DNA of 64,000 bases from Siphonodentalium dalli (taxonomy: Eukaryota; Mollusca; Scaphopoda; Gadilida; Siphonodentaliidae). The notes below the pieces were generated by a model, which worked only from the letters and a program-made list of their open reading frames with translations, was not told where the DNA came from and did not search any database. This document shows positions 44,835-59,700 of this stretch, piece by piece. The translations under genes were made by a program, and so were the position numbers. Where the stretch lies: NCBI GenBank assembly GCA_032622095.1, contig CP136061.1:16306440-16370439 (forward strand). The letters are read 5' to 3'. The first letter of the stretch is position 1, and the number at the start of each line of letters is the position of its first letter.

Positions 44835-47800
44835 AGGTACCGAGTAACATCCACCGAGTAACAGCTACCGAGTAACATCTACCGAGTAACATCTACCGAG
44901 TAACATCTACCGAGTAACAGGTACCGAGTAACATCTACCGAGTAACAGGTACCGAGTAACATCTACCGAGTAACAGGTACCGAGTAACATCTACCGAGTA
45001 ACAGGTACCGAGTAACATCTACCGAGTAACATCTACCGAGTAACAGGTACCGAGTAACATCTACCGAGTAACATCTACCGAGTAACATCTACCGAGTAAC
45101 AGGTACCGAGTAACATCTACCGAGTAACATCTACCGAGTAACATCTACCGAGTAACATCTACCGAGTAACATCTACCGAGTAACAGCTACCGAGTAACAT
45201 CTACCGAGTAACATCTACCGAGTAACATCTACCGAGTAACATCTACCGAGTAACATCTACCGAGTAACATCTACCGAGTAACATCTACCGAGTAACATCT
45301 ACCGAGTAACATCTACCGAGTAACAGCTACCGAGTAACATCTACCGAGTAACATCTACCGAGTAACAGCTACCGAGTAACATCTACCGAGTAACATCTAC
45401 CGAGTAACATCTACCGAGTAACAGGTACCGAGTAACATCTACCGAGTAACAGGTACCGAGTAACATCTACCGAGTAACAGGTACCGAGTAACAGGTACCG
45501 AGTAACATCCACCGAGTAACATCTACAGAGTAACAGGTACCGAGTAACATCTACCGAGTAACATCTACCGAGTAACAGGTACCGAGTAACAGGTACCGAG
45601 TAACATCCACCGAGTAACATCTACCGAGTAACATCTACCGAGTAACATCTACCGAGTAACAGCTACCGAGTAACATCTACCGAGTAACATCTACCGAGTA
45701 ACATCTACCGAGTAACATCTACCGAGTAACGAGTAACATCTACCGAGTAACATCTACCGAGTAACAGCTACCGAGTAACATCTACCGAGTAACGAGTAAC
45801 ATCTACCGAGTAACATCTACCGAGTAACAGCTACCGAGTAACATCTACCGAGTAACATCTACCGAGTAACATCCACCGAGTAACATCTACCGAGTAACAT
45901 CTACCGAGTAACATCTACCGAGTAACAGGTACCGAGTAACATCTACCGAGTAACAGGTACCGAGTAACATCCACCGAGTAACATCTACCGAGTAACATCT
46001 ACCGAGTAACATCTACCGAGTAACAGGTACCGAGTAACATCTACCGAGTAACATCCACCGAGTAACATCTACCGAGTAACATCTACCGAGTAACATCTAC
46101 CGAGTAACATCCACCGAGTAACATCTACCGAGTAACATCTACCGAGTAACATCCACCGAGTAACATCCACCGAGTAACATCCACCGAGTAACATCTACCG
46201 AGTAACATCTACCGAGTAACATCTACCGAGTAACATCCACCGAGTAACATCCACCGAGTAACATCTACCGAGTAACATCTACCGAGTAACATCTACCGAG
46301 TAACAGGTACCGAGTAACATCTACCGAGTAACAGGTACCGAGTAACATCTACCGAGTAACAGGTACCGAGTAACAGGTACCGAGTAACATCTACCGAGTA
46401 ACATCTACCGAGTAACATCCACCGAGTAACATCCACCGAGTAACATCTACCGAGTAACATCTACCGAGTAACATCTACCGAGTAACATCTACCGAGTAAC
46501 ATCTACCGAGTAACATCTACCGAGTAACAGGTACCGAGTAACATCTACCGAGTAACAGGTACCGAGTAACATCTACCGAGTAACAGGTACCGAGTAACAG
46601 GTACCGAGTAACATCCACCGAGTAACATCTACCGAGTAACAGGTACCGAGTAACATCTACCGAGTAACATCTACCGAGTAACAGGTACCGAGTAACAGGT
46701 ACCGAGTAACATCCACCGAGTAACATCTACCGAGTAACAGGTACCGAGTAACATCTACCGAGTAACATATACCGAGTAACAGGTACCGAGTAACATCTAC
46801 CGAGTAACATCTACCGAGTAACAGGTACCGAGTAACATCTACCGAGTAACATCTACCGAGTAACAGCTACCGAGTAACATCTACCGAGTAACATCTACCG
46901 AGTAACATCTACCGAGTAACATCTACCGAGTAACATCTACCGAGTAACATCTACCGAGTAACATCTACCGAGTAACATCTACCGAGTAACATCTACCGAG
47001 TAACAGCTACCGAGTAACATCTACCGAGTAACATCTACCGAGTAACATCTACCGAGTATAACATCTACCGAGTAACATCTACCGAGTAACAGCTACCGAG
47101 TAACATCTACCGAGTAACATCTACCGAGTAACATCTACCGAGTAACATCTACCGAGTAACATCTACCGAGTAACATCTACCGAGTAACAGGTACCGAGTA
47201 ACATCTACCGAGTAACAGGTACCGAGTAACAGGTACCGAGTAACATCTACCGAGTAACATCTACCGAGTAACAGGTACCGAGTAACATCTACCGAGTAAC
47301 ATCTACCGAGTAACAGGTACCGAGTAACATCTACCGAGTAACATCTACCGAGTAACATCTACCGAGTAACATCTACCGAGTAACATCTACCGAGTAACAT
47401 CTACCGAGTAACAGCTACCGAGTAACAGGTACCGAGTAACATCTACCGAGTAACAGCTACCGAGTAACAGCTACCGAGTAACATCTACCGAGTAACAGGT
47501 ACCGAGTAACATCTACCGAGTAACATCTACCGAGTAACATCTACCGAGTAACATCTACCGAGTAACAGGTACCGAGTAACAGCTACCGAGTAACAGGTAC
47601 CGAGTAACATCTACCGAGTAACAGGTACCGAGTAACATCTACCGAGTAACATCTACCGAGTAACATCTACCGAGTAACATCTACCGAGTAACATCTACCG
47701 AGTAACATCTACCGAGTAACATCTACCGATTAACATCTACCGAGTAACATCTACCGAGTAACAGCTACCGAGTAACAGCTACCGAGTAACATCTACCGAG

Positions 47801-48240
47801 TAACATCTACCGAGTAACATCTACCGAGTAACATCTACCGAGTAACAGGTACCGAGTAACATCTACCGAGTAACATCTACCGAGTAACAGGTACCGAGTA
47901 ACAGCTACCGAGTAACAGGTACCGAGTAACATCTACCGAGTAACAGGTACCGAGTAACATCTACCGAGTAACATCTACCGAGTAACAGCTACCGAGTAAC
48001 ATCTACCGAGTAACATCTACCGAGTAACATCTACCGAGTAACATCTACCGAGTAACAGCTACCGAGTAACATCTACCGAGTAACATCTACCGAGTAACAT
48101 CTACCGAGTAACATCTACCGAGTAACAGGTACCGAGTAACATCTACCGAGTAACATCTACCGAGTAACATCTACCGAGTAACATCTACCGAGTAACATCT
48201 ACCGAGTAACAGGTACCGAGTAACAGCTACCGAGTAACAG
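44835..48240. repeat. Intra-satellite duplication, copy 1
   Basis: This block matches 50101-53760 by the order of unit variants and by shared rare markers: ACATCCACC at 44851/50117, two GTAACGAGTAAC deletions at about 45729 and 45793 versus 51009 and 51073, GTATAAC at 47058, and ACCGATTAAC at 47726/53246. The offset grows from 5,266 to 5,280 to 5,520 bp, so the second copy has gained about 250 bp of units. Confidence 0.85.
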
Positions 48241-50100
48241 GTACCGAGTAACATCTACCGAGTAACATCTACCGAGTAACATCTACCGAGTAACAGCTAC
48301 CGAGTAACATCTACCGAGTAACAGGTACCGAGTAACAGGTACCGAGTAACAGGTACCGAGTAACAGCTACCGAGTAACATCGACCGAGTAACATCTACCG
48401 AGTAACATCGACCGAGTAACATCTACCGAGTAACATCGACCGAGTAACATCGACCGAGTAACATCTACACGAGTAACATCTACCGAGTAACATCTACCGA
48501 GTAACATCTACCGAGTAACATCTACCGAGTAACATCTACCGAGTAACAGCTACCGAGTAACATCGACCGAGTAACATCTACCGAGTAACATCGACCGAGT
48601 AACATCTACCGAGTAACATCGACCGAGTAACATCTACCGAGTAACATCGACCGAGTAACATCGACCGAGTAACATCTACCGAGTAACATCTACCGAGTAA
48701 CATCTACCGAGTAACAGCTACCGAGTACAGCTACCGAGTAACATCTACCGAGTAACATCTACCGAGTAACAGCTACCGAGTAACATCTACCGAGTAACAT
48801 CTACCGAGTAACATCTACCGAGTAACATCTACCGAGTAACATCTACCGAGTAACAGCTACCGAGTACAGCTACCGAGTAACATCTACCGAGTAACATCTA
48901 CCGAGTAACAGCTACCGAGTAACATCTACCGAGTAACATCTACCGAGTAACATCTACCGAGTAACATCTACCGAGTAACATCTACCGAGTAACTGCTACC
49001 GAGTAACATCTACCGAGTAACATCTACCGAGTAACATCTACCGAGTAACATCTACCGAGTAACAGCTACCGAGTAACATCGACCGAGTAACATCTACCGA
49101 GTAACATCGACCGAGTAACATCTACCGAGTAACATCGACCGAGTAACATCTACCGAGTAACATCGACCGAGTAACATCGACCGAGTAACATCTACCGAGT
49201 AACATCTACCGAGTAACATCGACCGAGTAACATCTACCGAGTAACATCGACCAAGTAACATCTACCGAGTAACATCTACCGAGTAACATCTACCGAGTAA
49301 CATCTACCGAGTAACATCTACCGAGTAACAGCTACCGAGTAACAGCTACCGAGTAACATCTACCGAGTAACATCTACCGAGTAACATCTACCGAGTAACA
49401 GCTACCGAGTAACAGCTACCGAGTAACATCTACCGAGTAACAGCTACCGAGTAACATCTACCGAGTAACATCTACCGAGTAACATCTACCGAGTAACATC
49501 TACCGAGTAACATCTACCGAGTAACATCTACCGAGTAACAGCTACCGAGTAACATCTACCGAATAACATCTACCGAGTAACATCGACCGAGTAACATCGA
49601 CCGAGTAACATCTACCGAGTAACATCGACCGAGTAACATCTACCGAGTAACATCGACCGAGTAACATCGACCGAGTAACATCTACACGAGTAACATCTAC
49701 CGAGTAACATCTACCGAGTAACATCTACCGAGTAACATCTACCGAGTAACAGCTACCGAGTAACATCTACCGAGTAACATCTACCGAGTAACATCTACCG
49801 AGTAACATCTACCGAGTAACAGCTACCGAGTAACAGCTACCGAGTAACATCTACCGAGTAACATCTACCGAGTAACAGGTACCGAGTAACATCTACCGAG
49901 TAACATCTACCGAGTAACATCTACCGAGTAACATCTACCGAGTAACATCTACCGAGTAACAGGTACCGAGTAACAGCTACCGAGTAACATCTACCGAGTA
50001 ACAGGTACCGAGTAACATCTACCGAGTAACAGGTACCGAGTAACATCTACCGAGTAACAGGTACCGAGTAACATCTACCGAGTAACATCTACCGAGTAAC

Positions 50101-53100
50101 AGGTACCGAGTAACATCCACCGAGTAACAGCTACCGAGTAACATCTACCGAGTAACATCTACCGAGTAACATCTACCGAGTAACAGGTACCGAGTAACAT
50201 CTACCGAGTAACAGGTACCGAGTAACATCTACCGAGTAACAGGTACCGAGTAACATCTACCGAGTAACAGGTACCGAGTAACATCTACCGAGTAACATCT
50301 ACCGAGTAACAGGTACCGAGTAACATCTACCGAGTAACATCTACCGAGTAACATCTACCGAGTAACAGGTACCGAGTAACATCTACCGAGTAACATCTAC
50401 CGAGTAACATCTACCGAGTAACATCTACCGAGTAACAGCTACCGAGTAACATCTACCGAGTAACATCTACCGAGTAACATCTACCGAGTAACATCTACCG
50501 AGTAACATCTACCGAGTAACATCTACCGAGTAACATCTACCGAGTAACATCTACCGAGTAACATCTACCGAGTAACAGCTACCGAGTAACAGCTACCGAG
50601 TAACAGCTACCGAGTAACATCTACCGAGTAACATCTACCGAGTAACAGCTACCGAGTAACATCTACCGAGTAACATCTACCGAGTAACATCTACCGAGTA
50701 ACAGGTACCGAGTAACATCTACCGAGTAACAGGTACCGAGTAACATCTACCGAGTAACAGGTACCGAGTAACAGGTACCGAGTAACATCCACCGAGTAAC
50801 ATCTACCGAGTAACAGGTACCGAGTAACATCTACCGAGTAACATCTACCGAGTAACAGGTACCGAGTAACAGGTACCGAGTAACATCCACCGAGTAACAT
50901 CTACCGAGTAACATCTACCGAGTAACATCTACCGAGTAACAGCTACCGAGTAACATCTACCGAGTAACATCTACCGAGTAACATCTACCGAGTAACATCT
51001 ACCGAGTAACGAGTAACATCTACCGAGTAACATCTACCGAGTAACAGCTACCGAGTAACATCTACCGAGTAACGAGTAACATCTACCGAGTAACATCTAC
51101 CGAGTAACAGCTACCGAGTAACATCTACCGAGTAACATCTACCGAGTAACATCTACCGAGTAACATCCACCGAGTAACATCTACCGAGTAACATCTACCG
51201 AGTAACATCTACCGAGTAACATCTACCGAGTAACAGGTACCGAGTAACATCTACCGAGTAACAGGTACCGAGTAACATCCACCGAGTAACATCTACCGAG
51301 TAACATCTACCGAGTAACATCTACCGAGTAACAGGTACCGAGTAACATCTACCGAGTAACATCCACCGAGTAACATCTACCGAGTAACATCTACCGAGTA
51401 ACATCTACCGAGTAACATCCACCGAGTAACATCTACCGAGTAACATCTACCGAGTAACATCCACCGAGTAACATCCACCGAGTAACATCCACCGAGTAAC
51501 ATCTACCGAGTAACATCTACCGAGTAACATCTACCGAGTAACATCCACCGAGTAACATCCACCGAGTAACATCTACCGAGTAACATCTACCGAGTAACAT
51601 CTACCGAGTAACAGGTACCGAGTAACATCTACCGAGTAACAGGTACCGAGTAACATCTACCGAGTAACAGGTACCGAGTAACAGGTACCGAGTAACATCT
51701 ACCGAGTAACATCTACCGAGTAACATCCACCGAGTAACATCCACCGAGTAACATCTACCGAGTAACATCTACCGAGTAACATCTACCGAGTAACATCTAC
51801 CGAGTAACATCTACCGAGTAACATCTACCGAGTAACATCTACCGAGTAACATCTACCGAGTAACATCTACCGAGTAACATCTACCGAGTAACATCTACCG
51901 AGTAACAGGTACCGAGTAACATCCACCGAGTAACATCTACCGAGTAACATCTACCGAGTAACAGGTACCGAGTAACAGGTACCGAGTAACATCCACCGAG
52001 TAACATCTACCGAGTAACAGGTACCGAGTAACATCTACCGAGTAACATCTACCGAGTAACAGGTACCGAGTAACAGGTACCGAGTAACATCCACCGAGTA
52101 ACATCTACCGAGTAACAGGTACCGAGTAACATCTACCGAGTAACATCTACCGAGTAACAGGTACCGAGTAACATCTACCGAGTAACATCTACCGAGTAAC
52201 AGGTACCGAGTAACATCTACCGAGTAACATCTACCGAGTAACAGCTACCGAGTAACATCTACCGAGTAACATCTACCGAGTAACATCTACCGAGTAACAT
52301 CTACCGAGTAACATCTACCGAGTAACATCTACCGAGTAACATCTACCGAGTAACATCTACCGAGTAACAGCTACCGAGTAACAGCTACCGAGTAACATCT
52401 ACCGAGTAACAGCTACCGAGTAACATCTACCGAGTAACATCTACCGAGTAACATCTACCGAGTAACATCTACCGAGTATAACATCTACCGAGTAACATCT
52501 ACCGAGTAACATCTACCGAGTAACAGCTACCGAGTAACATCTACCGAGTAACATCTACCGAGTAACATCTACCGAGTAACAGCTACCGAGTAACATCTAC
52601 CGAGTAACATCTACCGAGTAACATCTACCGAGTATAACATCTACCGAGTAACATCTACCGAGTAACAGCTACCGAGTAACATCTACCGAGTAACATCTAC
52701 CGAGTAACATCTACCGAGTAACATCTACCGAGTAACATCTACCGAGTAACATCTACCGAGTAACAGGTACCGAGTAACATCTACCGAGTAACAGGTACCG
52801 AGTAACAGGTACCGAGTAACATCTACCGAGTAACATCTACCGAGTAACAGGTACCGAGTAACATCTACCGAGTAACATCTACCGAGTAACAGGTACCGAG
52901 TAACATCTACCGAGTAACATCTACCGAGTAACAGGTACCGAGTAACAGGTACCGAGTAACATCTACCGAGTAACAGCTACCGAGTAACAGCTACCGAGTA
53001 ACATCTACCGAGTAACAGGTACCGAGTAACATCTACCGAGTAACATCTACCGAGTAACATCTACCGAGTAACATCTACCGAGTAACAGGTACCGAGTAAC

Positions 53101-53760
53101 AGCTACCGAGTAACAGGTACCGAGTAACATCTACCGAGTAACAGGTACCGAGTAACATCTACCGAGTATCATCTACCGAGTAACATCTACCGAGTAACAT
53201 CTACCGAGTAACATCTACCGAGTAACATCTACCGAGTAACATCTACCGATTAACATCTACCGAGTAACATCTACCGAGTAACAGCTACCGAGTAACAGCT
53301 ACCGAGTAACATCTACCGAGTAACATCTACCGAGTAACATCTACCGAGTAACATCTACCGAGTAACAGGTACCGAGTAACATCTACCGAGTAACATCTAC
53401 CGAGTAACAGGTACCGAGTAACAGCTACCGAGTAACAGGTACCGAGTAACATCTACCGAGTAACAGGTACCGAGTAACATCTACCGAGTAACATCTACCG
53501 AGTAACAGCTACCGAGTAACATCTACCGAGTAACATCTACCGAGTAACATCTACCGAGTAACATCTACCGAGTAACAGCTACCGAGTAACATCTACCGAG
53601 TAACATCTACCGAGTAACATCTACCGAGTAACATCTACCGAGTAACAGGTACCGAGTAACATCTACCGAGTAACATCTACCGAGTAACATCTACCGAGTA
53701 ACATCTACCGAGTAACATCTACCGAGTAACAGGTACCGAGTAACAGCTACCGAGTAACAT
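50101..53760. repeat. Intra-satellite duplication, copy 2
   Basis: Partner of 44835-48240. For example, 53281-53340, 53401-53460 and 53461-53520 are identical, unit for unit, to 47761-47820, 47881-47940 and 47941-48000. It has two GTATAAC markers (52478 and 52634) where copy 1 has one, which locates part of the internal expansion. Confidence 0.85.
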
Positions 53761-56700
53761 CTACCGAGTAACATCTACCGAGTAACATCTACCGAGTAAC
53801 AGCTACCGAGTAACATCTACCGAGTAACAGGTACCGAGTAACAGGTACCGAGTAACAGGTACCGAGTAACAGCTACCGAGTAACAGGTACCGAGTAACAG
53901 CTACCGAGTAACATCTACCGAGTAACATCTACCGAGTAACAGGTACCGAGTAACATCTACCGAGTAACAGGTACCGAGTAACATCTACCGAGTAACAGGT
54001 ACCGAGTAACATCTACCGAGTAACATCTACCGAGTAACAGCTACCGAGTAACATCTACCGAGTAACATCTACCGAGTAACATCTACCGAGTAACATCTAC
54101 CGAGTAACATCTACCGAGTAACAGCTACCGAGTAACATCTACCGAGTAACATCTACCGAGTAACATCTACCGAGTAACATCTACCGAGTAACATCTACCG
54201 AGTAACAGGTACCGAGTAACATCTACCGAGTAACATCTACCGAGTAACATCTACCGAGTAACATCTACCGAGTAACAGCTACCGAGTAACATCTACCGAG
54301 TAACATCTACCGAGTAACATCTACCGAGTAACATCTACCGAGTAACATCTACCGAGTAACAGGTACCGAGTAACATCTACCGAGTAACATCTACCGAGTA
54401 ACATCTACCGAGTAACATCTACCGAGTAACATCTACCGAGTAACATCTACCGAGTAACAGGTACCGAGTAACATCTACCGAGTAACATCTACCGAGTAAC
54501 ATCTACCGAGTAACATCTACCGAGTAACATCTACCGAGTAACATCTACCGAGTAACAGCTACCGATTAACAGCTACCGAGTAACAGGTACCGAGTAACAT
54601 CTACCGAGTAACAGGTACCGAGTAACAGGTACCGAGTAACATCTACCGAGTAACATCTACCGAGTAACATCTACCGAGTAACATCTACCGAGTAACATCT
54701 ACCGAGTAACATCTACCGAGTAACATCTACCGAGTAACATCTACCGAGTAACAGCTACCGAGTAACATCTACCGAGTAACATCTACCGAGTAACAGGTAC
54801 CGAGTAACATCTACCGAGTAACAGCTACCGAGTAACAGGTACCGAGTAACATCTACCGAGTAACATCTACCGAGTAACAGCTACCGAGTAACAGGTACCG
54901 AGTAACATCTACCGAGTAACAGCTACCGAGTAACAGGTACCGAGTAACATCTACCGAGTAACATCTACCGAGTAACATCTACCGAGTAACATCTACCGAG
55001 TAACAGCTACCGAGTAACAGCTACCGAGTAACAGCTACCGAGTAACATCTACCGAGTAACAGCTACCGAGTAACATCTACCGAGTAACAGCTACCGAGTA
55101 ACATCTACCGAGTAACAGCTACCGAGTAACATCTACCGAACATCTACCGAGTAACATCTACCGAGTAACATCTACCGAACATCTACCGAGTAACATCTAC
55201 CGAGTAACAGCTACCGAGTAACATCTACCGAGTAACAGCTACCGAGTAACAGCTACCGAGTAACAGCTACCGAGTAACATCTACCGAGTAACAGCTACCG
55301 AGTAACATCTACCGAACATCTACCGAGTAACATCTACCGAGTAACATCTACCGAACATCTACCGAGTAACATCTACCGAGTAACAGGTACCGAGTAACAT
55401 CTACCGAGTAACATCTACCGAGTAACCGGTACCGAGTAACATCTACCGAGTAACAGCTACCGAGTAACAGGTACCGAGTAACATCTACCGAGTAACAGCT
55501 ACCGAGTAACATCTACCGAGTAACATCTACCGAGTAACATCTACCGAGTAACATCTACCGAGTAACATCTACCGAGTAACATCTACCGAGTAACAGGTAC
55601 CGAGTAACATCTACCGAGTAACAGCTACCGAGTAACATCTACCGAGTAACATCTACCGAGTAACAGGTACCGAGTAACATCTACCGAGTAACAGCTACCG
55701 AGTAACAGGTACCGAGTAACATCTACCGAGTAACATCTACCGAGTAACATCTACCGAGTAACAGGTACCGAGTAACATCTACCGAGTAACAGCTACCGAG
55801 TAACATCTACCGAGTAACATCTACCGAGTAACATCTACCGAGTAACATCTACCGAGTAACATCTACCGAGTAACATCTACCGAGTAACAGGTACCGAGTA
55901 ACATCTACCGAGTAACAGCTACCGAGTAACATCTACCGAGTAACATCTACCGAGTAACAGGTACCGAGTAACATCTACCGAGTAACAGCTACCGAGTAAC
56001 AGGTACCGAGTAACATCTACCGAGTAACATCTACCGAGTAACATCTACCGAGTAACAGGTACCGAGTAACATCTACCGAGTAACAGCTACCGAGTAACAT
56101 CTACCGAGTAACATCTACCGAGTAACATCTACCGAGTAACATCTACCGAGTAACAGGTACCGAGTAACATCTACCGAGTAACAGGTACCGAGTAACATCT
56201 ACCGAGTAACAGCTACCGAGTAACATCTACCGAGTAACATCTACCGAGTAACATCTACCGAGTAACAGCTACCGAGTAACATCTACCGAGTAACAGCTAC
56301 CGAGTAACATCTACCGAGTAACATCTACCGAGTAACATCTACCGAGTAACATCTACCGAGTAACATCTACCGAGTAACAGCTACCGAGTAACAGGTACCG
56401 AGTAACAGGTACCGAGTAACATCTACCGAGTAACATCTACCGAGTAACATCTACCGAGTAACATCTACCGAGTAACAGGTACCGAGTAACATCTACCGAG
56501 TAACAGCTACCGAGTAACATCTACCGAGTAACAGCTACCGAGTAACATCTACCGAGTAACAGCTACCGAGTAACATCTACCGAGTAACAGCTACCGAGTA
56601 ACATCTACCGAGTAACATCTACCGAGTAACATCTACCGAGTAACAGCTACCGAGTAACATCTACCGAGTAACAGCTACCGAGTAACATCTACCGAGTAAC

Positions 56701-59700
56701 AGCTACCGAGTAACATCTACCGAGTAACAGCTACCGAGTAACATCTACCGAGTAACATCTACCGAGTAACATCTACCGAGTAACAGCTACCGAGTAACAT
56801 CTACCGAGTAACATCTACCGAGTAACATCTACCGAGTAACATCTACCGAGTAACATCTACCGAGTAACAGGTACCGAGTAACATCTACCGAGTAACATCT
56901 ACCGAGTAACATCTACCGAGTAACAGGTACCGAGTAACATCTACCGAGTAACATCTACCGAACATCTACCGAGTAACATCTACCGAGTAACATCTACCGA
57001 GTAACATCTACCGAGTAACAGGTACCGAGTAACATCTACCGAGTAACATCTACCGAGTAACATCTACCGAGTAACATCTACCGAGTAACATCTACCGAGT
57101 AACATCTACCGAGTAACATCTACCGAGTAACAGGTACCGAGTAACATCTACCGAGTAACAGCTACCGAGTAACAGGTACCGAGTAACATCTACCGAGTAA
57201 CAGCTACCGAATAACAGGTACCGAGTAACATCTACCGAGTAACATCTACCGAACATCTACCGAGTAACATCTACCGAGTAACATCTACCGAGTAACATCT
57301 ACCGAGTAACAGGTACCGAGTAACATCTACCGAGTAACAGGTACCGAGTAACATCTACCGAGTAACAGCTACCGAGTAACATCTACCGAGTAACAGCTAC
57401 CGAGTAACATCTACCGAGTAACATCTACCGAGTAACATCTACCGAGTAACATCTACCGAGTAACAGGTACCGAGTAACATCTACCGAGTAACATCTACCG
57501 AGTAACATCTACCGAGTAACAGGTACCGAGTAACATCTACCGAGTAACAGCTACCGAGTAACATCTACCGAGTAACAGCTACCGAGTAACATCTACCGAG
57601 TAACATCTACCGAGTAACATCTACCGAGTAACATCTACCGAGTAACAGCTACCGAGTAACAGCTACCGAGTAACAGGTACCGAGTAACATCTACCGAGTA
57701 ACATCTACCGAGTAACATCTACCGAGTAACATCTACCGAGTAACATCTACCGAGTAACATCTACCGAGTAACATCTACCGAGTAACATCTACCGAGTAAC
57801 AGGTACCGAGTAACATCTACCGAGTATAACATCTACCGAGTAACAGCTACCGAGTAACATCTACCGAGTATAACATCTACCGAGTAACAGGTACCGAGTA
57901 ACAGGTACCGAGTAACATCTACCGAGTAACATCTACCGAGTAACATCTACCGAGTAACAGCTACCGAGTAACATCTACCGAGTAACAGCTACCGAGTAAC
58001 ATCTACCGAGTAACATCTACCGAGTAACATCTACCGAGTAACATCTACCGAGTAACATCTACCGAGTAACATCTACCGAGTAACATCTACCGAGTAACAG
58101 GTACCGAGTAACATCTACCGAGTAACATCTACCGAGTAACATCTACCGAGTAACATCTACCGAGTAACAGGTACCGAGTAACAGGTACCGAGTAACATCT
58201 ACCGAGTAACATATACCGAGTAACAGGTACCGAGTAACAGGTACCGAGTAACATCTACCGAGTAACATCTACCGAGTAACATCTACCGAGTAACATCTAC
58301 CGAGTAACAGGTACCGAGTAACAGGTACCGAGTAACAGGTACCGAGTAACAGGTAACGAGTAACATCTACCGAGTAACATCTACCGAGTAACATCTACCG
58401 AGTAACATCTACCGAGTAACATCTACCGAGTAACATCTACCGAGTAACAGGTACCGAGTAACATCTACCGAGTAACAGCTACCGAGTAACATCTACCGAG
58501 TAACATCTACCGAGTAACATCTACCGAGTAACATCTACCGAGTAACATCTACCGAGTAACATCTACCGAGTAACATCTACCGAGTAACATCTACCGAGTA
58601 ACATCTACCGAGTAACATCTACCGAGTAACATCTACCGAGTAACATCTACCGAGTAACATCTACCGAGTAACATCTACCGAGTAACATCTACCGAGTAAC
58701 ATCTACCGAGTAACATCTACCGAGTAACAGGTACCGAGTAACATCTACCGAGTAACATCTACCGAGTAACATCTACCGAGTAACATCTACCGAGTAACAT
58801 CTACCGAGTAACATCTACCGAGTAACATCTACCGAGTAACATCTACCGAGTAACATCTACCGAGTAACATCTACCGAGTAACATCTACCGAGTAACATCT
58901 ACCGAGTAACAGCTACCGAGTAACAGCTACCGAGTAACATCTACCGAGTAACATCTACCGAGTAACAGCTACCGAGTAACATCTACCGAGTAACAGCTAC
59001 CGAGTAACATCTACCGAGTAACATCTACCGAGTAACATCTACCGAGTAACATCTACCGAGTAACATCTACCGAGTAACATCTACCGAGTAACATCTACCG
59101 AGTAACATCTACCGAGTAACAGGTACCGAGTAACATCTACCGAGTAACATCTACCGAGTAACATCTACCGAGTAACATCTACCGAGTAACAGGTACCGAG
59201 TAACAGGTACCGAGTAACATCTACCGAGTAACATATACCGAGTAACAGGTACCGAGTAACAGGTACCGAGTAACATCTACCGAGTAACATCTACCGAGTA
59301 ACATCTACCGAGTAACAGGTACCGAGTAACAGGTACCGAGTAACATCTACCGAGTAACATCTACCGAGTAACAGGTACCGAGTAACAGGTAACGAGTAAC
59401 ATCTACCGAGTAACATCTACCGAGTAACAGCTACCGAGTAACAGGTACCGAGTAACAGGTACCGAGTAACATCTACCGAGTAACATCTACCGAGTAACAG
59501 CTACCGAGTAACATCTACCGAGTAACATCTACCGAGTAACATCTACCGAGTAACAGGTACCGAGTAACATCTACCGAGTAACATCTACCGAGTAACAGGT
59601 ACCGAGTAACATCTACCGAGTAACAGGTACCGAGTAACAGCTACCGAGTAACATCTACCGAGTAACATCTACCGAGTAACATCTACCGAGTAACATCTAC

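Noticed and set aside
37869-50900. Minus-strand ORFs of 60-97 codons with MLLGRCYSVDVTR-type repeats inside the satellite
   Set aside because: Three 14-bp units equal 42 bp, so any run of units whose triplets avoid TAG in one register stays open for a 14-residue periodic peptide. Nearly identical ORFs appear wherever the array is duplicated. No start context, domain or splice signals support coding.
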